Source of the DNA: Nilaparvata lugens
Lineage: Eukaryota > Arthropoda > Insecta > Hemiptera > Delphacidae
Direction: 5' to 3'
Length of the DNA: 64,000 bases
Assembly: GCF_014356525.2 (NCBI RefSeq)
Contig: NC_052516.1
Span: 21,904,257 to 21,968,256 of the forward strand
In this document: positions 29,201-38,200 of the stretch, piece by piece
How positions within the stretch are numbered: position 1 is the stretch's first letter
Layout: each line of letters begins with the position of its first letter
The notes under the pieces: generated by a model
Databases searched by the model: none
The model's input: the letters and a program-made list of their open reading frames with translations, nothing else
What the model was told of the DNA's origin: nothing
Translations under genes and position numbers: made by a program

Positions 29201-32200
29201 CTACAATGTTCTCATCAGTCTAATCTACTTAATAGTTTACTTACAGCAAACTAAACCATCACTGACAATTAAACCACTGGAACATTTAAAAATGTTAAAA
29301 CGTATCATTTTTTTTTAATCTGTATTTTTCTCAAATTTGGTTTAATATGATATCAATTTTCATAATTTAGTTTATTGATTTTAAATTCAGCGAATTACGC
29401 CAGGTCCTCACAAACACAGGCTTAAGCCTACATGTGAGTCTCTCACAACGTAAGGGTATATATAAATGTACTGTAACTGTACTGTATTATTTGTAAATCG
29501 TGAGAAATAAAAATTTGATTTAAAATGATACAAAACTATTCAGATGTATAATTTACAATGCTACAAAACTACAAATGTATTATTTAAAATGATGCAAAAC
29601 TACAAATGTATTATTTAAAATGATGCAAAATTATACAGAACGAACATTTAAAATGGCACAAAACTATACAAACTTATCATTTAAAATGATACAGAACTAT
29701 ACAGACGTATCATTTAAAATTATACAAAACTATGCAGACGTATCAATTAAAATGATGCAAAACTATATCGACGTATCGGGTATGTGAAGCGTTACGTTAG
29801 TGGCCAGCCAGACAGACGTTCACGTTCTCGACTCGAAAATGTCCGGTGGAATGATACCTACTGGCCTAAGACTGCAGTAAACCTCTCATTTATTGAAATA
29901 ACTTTGATTATTGTGCAATCGATAGATTAAACATTGATTGTTTGATCAATCAATGTGTTTGATTATTGTTTGAAGTGATGAATAATAGTTGTATTTTTGT
30001 TGTTAAGGCCTGGGCATCGGCAACGGAAGCACGGCGACCGGGCGACGGGACTCGTTCGACAGAAACACATCGGCATTCTCGCCCTCCCTCGAGTACGGCC
30101 GCGGAAAATGGCCGCAAAGCTACGGAGCACTAGGTCAGTTCCGTACTTGATCCTATCTTATTCCAGTTATTGCACTAAATTCTAGTTCTACTTGAAACAT
30201 TCTAGTTCTATTTGTGAACATTTTTTGTAAGGCAATAAATTTGATTTGATTTAAAATGGAGTACCAGATTAATATCGTACTAAATTTTTTATCAAATTTA
30301 ACTTGTCCTTTGCAAAAAGTGTAAAGAGACCCAAATAATGTCAAAGTGGTGATCCAAAAAAACGTCCAGACCATAGGCGGCTCATGATATCCTATGCTAG
30401 CAATTTCAGTTTAAGTTGATTTAATGAAATTCCCCCTTTAACAAGAGAATTGTTGAAAAAAAACGTTCAAGTTTTTGGAAAATTGTTTCCAAAGAAACGT
30501 CCAGACCATGATAGGCCTATCATGATCTGGTCCCATTTCAACAAGAGAATTTACAATAGTTTATCAATACTGATGAGTTATGAAACCCAATCATGATTAA
30601 GAGTTTTTGAGGATCATTTTCTATTTGATTTAATTTCAACTGTTTTTTGCTTGAGTTTTTCACTGTACAATAATATCATTCTTATGTAAGAATAATACAC
30701 CTACTGTACTTATGCATGTGAGCATAAATTAAATCGTCATTTAATAACTATTATTTATAATATCATGAATAAGGATATCATTTCGTTATTATATCTAATT
30801 AAATAAATTAACATTTCCTTAATTTTTATGCAGTAGCAGTAAGTGCAGTAGCATATACTTATATTCATTCATTCGTTAAAAAAAAGAGTTCTTGTAAGAG
30901 TATGTAGAACTGACAGATTGTTTTTTATGAGGAATTAATATATTTTTTGAACTGAATTGAGTTTTTCATGTTTTTTGAGGAACAATTGTTTGATTTGACA
31001 GGCACAGTAACAGCGAGCCCGAGCCCGCTAGGCCTGACAAGTGGCGGCTCCCTAACTCCGCCACCCTCGGCGCTCAACTCGTCGTGCAGCCTGCAACTGG
31101 GAGGCCTGACCACACCGGGCGGTGCAAGTCGCGGCCTGCTGTCGTCTGCCGCCCCAGGCGCCGAGGCCATGAACAAGTACAAGGCCAACGGCAGTGCGGC
31201 GGCCGCCATGTTTGGCGCGGTTGCCGCCACGGGTGCCGCGCAGACTAGTGCCGCCGCCGGCAGTCTGTTTGCCAAGATGGGTGTGGCGCGCACTATTGGT
31301 ACGGCGGTGGTTGGCCCCGTCGCGGGAGCTGGGGGCACTTCGCCGCTCGACTCCAAGAGCACCGGACGTAGTCGCCTGCTTGAGGATTTCCGGTTAGTAT
31401 AAGAAAGATATTTCATTATTATTTTATATTGTAGGGAGAAGCAGTTTTTGTATTTTTACTATAAGTTATATAATAAAGCGCAGAAGCATATTTTTGTAAA
31501 GTAGCAGCATATTCTATCATTTTTGAAAATTTAGATATATTTTTCAAAATTGTATCAGAAATAGCAAGAGCTCAAGTTAAGGCCTGGGCTTAGTAAGGGC
31601 TTCTTACACCAAGGCCCGTTACACAAAAGCCGGTTAAATTTTAACTGTAACTAATTTCACGAGAACCAATCGGAGAAGGTCTTTTTGATAAGACTGTTTC
31701 TCTCATTGGTTTTCGTGGAATTAATTTCCTCCTTTATTGAATTTTAGTTTTATTCTCAATGTTTCTCTGATTGGTTCTCGTGGAATCAATCACGATTATA
31801 ATTCAACCAGCTTTTGTGCAACCGGCACTAAGTATTTTTGTCATTAAATGTAATAAATTAATGAAAATAACATGTAGTAGCATTTATCTTTTTCTAAAAT
31901 TTTATGATAGTGAAAAGAAGTACCGTTCACCACAAAAACATATACATTATTTGTCTATGATTTCATCTTGTATTTTATTTTTGGCAAATAAATAAATACA
32001 TTCATCCATTAAAGAATTTTACTATTGGGAGATTCAGATAAGACACTCTGGTTTGTACAACAGCGATTACTTCTGTTGAAAATTTAATAGAACTGCAAAA
32101 TTGATAACTCTTGAATTCAATAAAACTATTGGTAACATTGAGAATAAAACTAAAATTCAAAAAAGGAGGAAATTTATAACATCAGTCCAGGTGGTACTTC

Positions 32201-35200
32201 TATTAAGATATAAATATAGTCAATTTTTTTACTTATTCCATCAGTAATTAATGATAATTCACTTGAATTTTTGTAAAATTGAGGAATGCAATGGTTTGTA
32301 AATCAATAGCTTCTTTGGTTAAACTTATAAATTAAGTAAGATAACGGGAAAAATCATGAAATAATATCTGTAAATTATTTGAAATGTCATGAAGAAACTA
32401 TCAATTTAAAAAAAAAATCAAAATGTTGGTGAAATTTGAAAAACAGTGGTTATGAGAATAAAGATTTTCTTAATCAAATTAATTGAAACTGTATTATAAT
32501 GATAACTGCACAATTTGTTAACATGCATTTTTTTTCTAATCTATGCTATTAGATATGCACTTTTTCCTTATATGACTTCTATTTTTCAAAAGGATACAAC
32601 TGAATAACTGAAAAAGATAACAGCTGAGCTCTCATTCCATTCTATCAGTTGTTAGATATCTATTTGTTGCTGGATAGTGCGAATTATGTCATTTGAATTT
32701 GACTACAATATAATAGTGTACATCTTGATTCATTCGAAATTGTACTAATCATTGTGATGTATATTCAATTGTGTATCTATTTCATACAATAAATGAATTT
32801 GTACTAGACATGTGTGAGAAATAAATCTGAATTCACTACAGCTGAAGATGTGTTGATTTCAACACGAAACTGCACTCCTGTCTAAAAGTCTAATTAATGT
32901 GGATGTGACAAAAATAAAACTGTGTTTTTTAATTATGGAAAAATTCCACAATATCAATTTTCATTCAACAAATTCAATCTGAATTTAGTTTGTTGTTTTG
33001 CAGTAACAACCGCTACCCAAGCCTGCAGCTGCGCGACCTGACCAATCACATCGTGGAGTTCTCACAGGACCAGCACGGCTCGCGGTTCATCCAGCAGAAG
33101 CTAGAGCGCGCCTCGGTGCCCGAGAAGCAGTTGGTCTTCAACGAGATCCTCGTCAACGCATACAGCCTCATGACCGACGTCTTCGGCAACTATGTCATTC
33201 AGAAGTTCTTTGAGTTCGGCACGCCTGAGCAGAAGACTACGCTTGCGCAGAAGGTACACAATTACTACCATTGACGAATTGCACTATTTAGAATCTTAGA
33301 TTAATCACAACTTGGTAATTTAGTCTACACAGTGACGCTACCTACATTCATTGAAAAATTAACAGTATCGAATCTTAGATTAATCAAAACTTGGTAATTT
33401 AGTCCTCACAGTGACCTACATTCATTGAAAAATTAACAGTATCGAATTTTAGAATGATCAAAACTTGGTAATTTAGTCCCAAAAGTGACCTAAATTCATT
33501 GACAAATTGATACAATATCAAATTTTATAGTAATCAAAACTTGGTAATCTAGTCCCGACAGTGACACCTACCTACATTCATTGACAAATTATCCAGTATC
33601 AAATTTTATAATAATCAAAACTTGGTAATTTTGTCCCCACAGTGACCTACATTCAATCACTACAATCACTGATTTGCAGCATTTATTTAGGATTTTCGTT
33701 AAATAATAATTAGCATTTGAATAAATTGCATTCTCTATTTAATTCCATCTGTAACCTGGTTGGCCGCTATGGCTTCGTATAAAATGAGCGCTGCTATCCA
33801 GAGATTGTCAGTTTGGTGTAAGGGTAAGCATTCCTGACTGGCAATTGGGAGGTACCGGGTTCGATTCCCGGGCTGGCAACTAATTTTTGGATAGTAGTTC
33901 TCATCGAATTTCCATCTAGCTGTTAACTTTGTGTTTTCATTATGGAAAAGTACCACAACATCACTCACATCCCAACTGTAAAGAAACTAGAAGTGATTGA
34001 AAAATGACCAATTCTCGATCACTTCTGACTGACCTTGCCTTTTTCGGGCTGAAATTGTGATCAGGTGTTTTCATTTACACTGTTCGTAAGTCTGTATCTT
34101 TCCAACCAATAAAATTTCCGGGGGGATTGTACGTTTTTTGTGCAGTGTTGCAAAAATTGAATCTTCCTCCTCCCAAATTCATATTGATATCAGTTGATAA
34201 TGATGAATAATATTGGAATTTGCATAGAATCAACTAACTTATAATAAATCATATTTTACCGTATTTATTGATTAATTTGTGTGTTGATTAGGTGCGAGGC
34301 CACGTACTGCCGCTGGCTCTGCAGATGTACGGATGCCGCGTGATCCAGAAGGCACTGGAGTCAATCTCGAGCGAGCAACAGGTAGAGGTGGTTCGCGAGC
34401 TGGACGGTCACGTGCTCAAGTGTGTCAAGGACCAGAACGGCAACCACGTGGTCCAGAAGTGCATCGAGTGTGTCGAGCCCATTGCGCTGCAGTTCATCAT
34501 CAACGCCTTCCAGGGACAGGTCAGTCTCAAAACAATAATATGGCTAATATAATATATTATTTAAAAAATGTCAGAAATGAGAACAAGACAAATCAGGTGA
34601 GCAAAACAGAGAGACGGTCCATAAGAACCATCATAAATAAAAGTTATCAAAAGGATGGAGTCTGGAGAATTGCAACCAATGAGACAGTCTATAAGGAAGT
34701 AGAGCCCATCCTCAGTATAATGAAAAAACAAAGAATTTCTCATTTTTTCCATGTTTTGCGAATGCCTGAGAATCGAGTTCTGAAACAGCTTGTAATGCGT
34801 AATTCAAAAAGGAGGAAATGTGGCATTGTTGATGAACTAAACAGGATCTTCAAGAAATAGGCATGAAAGTTGAGGATGTCATTGATAAAGTGAAAATAAA
34901 CCATTGCGCATATTGAACGCACATATTCAATTTGCCAAAAATGCACAGGGAGATTGTAATCACTGATGCAGAAAGACGACAACGATCCGAGAGAATGAAG
35001 AAATATTGGGCTGATCGAAAAGCCACACAGGTTCAGAACCAGGGACGTTTTTAGTTCATTGACTTAAGTGGTCCTATGTGGCTAAAAAATACGAAAAAAA
35101 ATTATTTAATCAATAAAAGAATAACGCGCAACCATTAGAACAGGAGGGGTTAGTGGAATTTTTGGGCAGGTCAGAAGCAAGGGTTAATCGATACAAAATT

Positions 35201-38200
35201 TATGACCACGTCATATTCCATCCTTTTTCACATAACATTTCAACTGATTGCATTTCGATGTCGTCGTGATGACGTAACGGCGTTCACTTTTAGAGAATTT
35301 GTACGTGTACTGTAAGGATAGTTACACACACATCGATTTTTGAAGTACGATTTTTTTCTGCCATCATAGTTGAACCTTGGTTTTACTATCCTCACAAAAG
35401 AACAGTTGAGTAGATGAGTTTAAAACTTAACTTACTTCAATATTCTAATAATCATTGTTAGTTTCGGTTGCATAAAGACCGGTTGAATTTTAACCATGAT
35501 TAAAATCACGAGCACCAATCAGAGAAGCCTTCTTTTCAAAAAGTGTTCTCTGGTTATCGTGACTGACGGTTAAATTTAACAGGCCTTTGTGCAACCGGGC
35601 CAATATATTTGAAATTGTTTGTGGGGTGTCATGAATCTTTGTGTTGCGATCTCTCTGTTACTTGGTAGGACAATCGGGTAGATGATTCCTAGTGACAGTT
35701 TGAATGGAGAATCAATGTTGTGTTTTGTGTGATGTGTTGTAGGTGTTTGCGCTGTCGACACACCCATACGGCTGCCGAGTGATCCAACGCATCCTGGAGC
35801 ATTGCACGGCCGAACAGACTGCGCCCATCTTGGAGGAGTTGCACCAACACACCGACCAGCTCATACAGGACCAGTATGGCAACTACGTCATACAACATGT
35901 GCTTGGTGAGTACACATTACCATACACCATACATGGTTACACCATGTAACCATCATGTAATCTGAGATTAGCGCTACCCTATTCAAATCACAAAATGATT
36001 TCATATTAGATTTTTATTAAATATTTGGTAAATATATTTATGGACCATCAGACTGAATGACTATAGTAGCTTGTTTTGCTCATTGTCACTACTTTAATTG
36101 CCAGTAGCCATTCGACGTATTTAAAATAGCAACTATCGTCTTATTACTATCAATATTGCGAACTTCTTCGTGATCTTCAAGTATAAATAAAAGGTGTTTG
36201 TCTCTCCTGGAACTAGACCAACTAGATTATACGATATCGTAGATAGGACGCTGCATTACATTACATTTTATGAGTGATTGATTCTTTTCTCCTGAGGATG
36301 ATCCCCATATAAGCTTGTGCGTGGAAATAATGAGAGTGCACCTACAGTTGTAGTTTCCTTCAACTAAACCTTTTGGAATGGTATATTCCGCTATCACTAA
36401 TTATTTATTTGGAGCAGCCTAGTCACTTGATTCACTGCGAGTTCAAATCTACGTATTAAATTTGTTATTCAATTATTCTATAATCATTCAATACTATTCG
36501 AGTAATTTATTGATTAAAAATATTATCGTGTCACGCATTTTATTCCACTTGACTTTAACTGTATCTTATCTAATTTTGCTGTATTGTAAGCTATTGTATA
36601 TAAGTGTATAAGCCAGTATATATTGTAATCTACATAAATAAAGTACTCAATCAATCAATTTATTTATTTAATTAATTTATCAGTACAATTACAAATCATA
36701 TATCAATGACTGGGAGAGAGCAACAGGCTCAGCCCAAAACTGATTTTCCCCCAAATTTTATGAACGGTAACATTTCCAAAATATATAGATTACATTTCAC
36801 TTTCAAGGTTATAGCTATGTAACTCCTTACGATATTTTTGATAATGGAAAAATAATTTATACTCGTACATTTTGCTTATTGTTGATGTTATGTGTTGTAG
36901 AGCACGGCAAACCGGAGGACAAGTCGCTGTTGATCAGTGCGGTGCGAGGCAAGGTGTTGGCTCTGTCGCAGCACAAGTTCGCGTCGAATGTGGTCGAGAA
37001 GTGTGTCACACACGCAACACGCGCAGAACGCAACATTCTCATCGAGGAGGTCTGCAGTTTCAACGACAAGTATGTGCACACCAATCAATTCACTACTCAA
37101 AACATTATCTTAGTTTGTCAAATTTAAAAATAAAGGCTTTTACAGCCCGGGTCCTGAAGCTTTTCCTATCGGCGGAGGGCCACTAGATTACAATACTACT
37201 ACAAAAGTATTGAACATTTTTGAAAATGTATCTTTCCAAAAGCAATATATGTTCTTTTGCATCTTCTCGAAAGCAACGTGTTGCATCCGAAAAGATACAC
37301 AAGGAGCTTTAATGTATCTTACCATAAGCAACAGATACTCTTTTGTATCTTCTCAAAAGCAAAGCAACGTGATGCATCCGAAAAGATACACAAGGAGCTT
37401 TAATGTATCTTACCATAAGCAACAGATACTCTTTTGTATCTTCTCAAAAGCAAAGCAACGTGATGCATCCGAAAAGATACACTGACATTCAACGAATTTG
37501 GTCGTTGTGTCAGAATGTTTGACCAAATTTATCGATGTTGAATTGTCCAAAAGATACACAAGGAGCTTTAATGTATCTCATTCATGAAGAATCTCTGTGT
37601 GTAGACCTTCAAGGAAGCTCTGTAGGGAGCTTTCTCCATCTACAGATCTAGAGCTGCGTACACATCCGCCCTCATACCGCCCTCGTTCCTCCATCGTACC
37701 GCAGTCGCTCCGCCCCCGCTCGGCAGTCGCACCCATCATGAACGTTACGGAAGATGTTAGCTCTTCTCGCGTTCCCCGGTCGAACCACTCTTGCTCCCCG
37801 GTCGATCATCAATCGCTCTGCTGGAGTGACGTTCGGTTGCGGAGCAGAACGAAAGTCTGTACGCACCTTTAGATCTCTGAAGCCCAATGTTTTTGCAAAT
37901 CCGTGAATAGTACTGACATTTGATGAGTGAACAAATTGTATAGTTGAATCAGAGTGTATGTCCAAATTTATCGATTTTGAATTGTTTATTGTTCGATTTA
38001 AGCACTCTCTGTGACTGCAATACGATAAATAAATGAATTGTGTCGTCGTCTCAGAGTGTTCGACCGTATTTATCGATGTTGAATTGTCTATTAATCGATT
38101 TCAGCACGCTCTGTGACTGCAATACGGTAAATAAATGAATATTGTCATTGTATTAGGGTGTTCCTCAAAATTTTCCGATTCTAATTTGTCGACTTGTGTG

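Larger units (their letters stand above)
26199..30007 (+). other. pumilio intron
   Basis: Holds a large palindrome (26368-26617), a hairpin tail at about 28263-28350 ('ggaggcaaaatggg...cctgttgcctcc' followed by AATAAA and TTTATT repeats) and a foldback element with internal tandem repeats (29001-29858). No other exon recognised. Confidence 0.75.
33254..34291 (+). other. pumilio intron with tandem repeats and tRNA-like SINE
   Basis: A 74-81 bp tandem array follows the exon almost immediately, then a composite element with a tRNA-like core (33672-33925). Otherwise AT-rich. Confidence 0.8.
34520..35742 (+). other. pumilio intron with LINE remnant
   Basis: Holds a degenerate LINE ORF2 fragment (34600-35050) and family C palindrome copy 4 (35464-35602). 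Confidence 0.8.
35906..36900 (+). other. pumilio intron with retroposon tails
   Basis: Contains family A copy 4 (36570-36664) and family B copy 3 (36655-36770) back to back. The rest is AT-rich and featureless. Confidence 0.75.

Noticed and set aside
30925..31416. 163-codon minus-strand frame
   Set aside because: Exactly opposite pumilio exon 7; open only because that exon is GC-rich. The plus-strand reading carries conserved Pumilio blocks.
33806..33879. Functional tRNA gene
   Set aside because: Acceptor and T arm are good but no proper anticodon arm forms, and the flanks belong to a dispersed repeat.
34333..34860. 175-codon frame starting within pumilio exon 9
   Set aside because: Its first part is a shifted frame of the exon and its second part is a LINE remnant in the intron; they are unrelated.
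37597..37872. Frame shared between three loci (also 9380-9775 and 17440-17622)
   Set aside because: Shared because the DNA is a GC-rich MITE; the frame breaks differently in each copy and has no domain.
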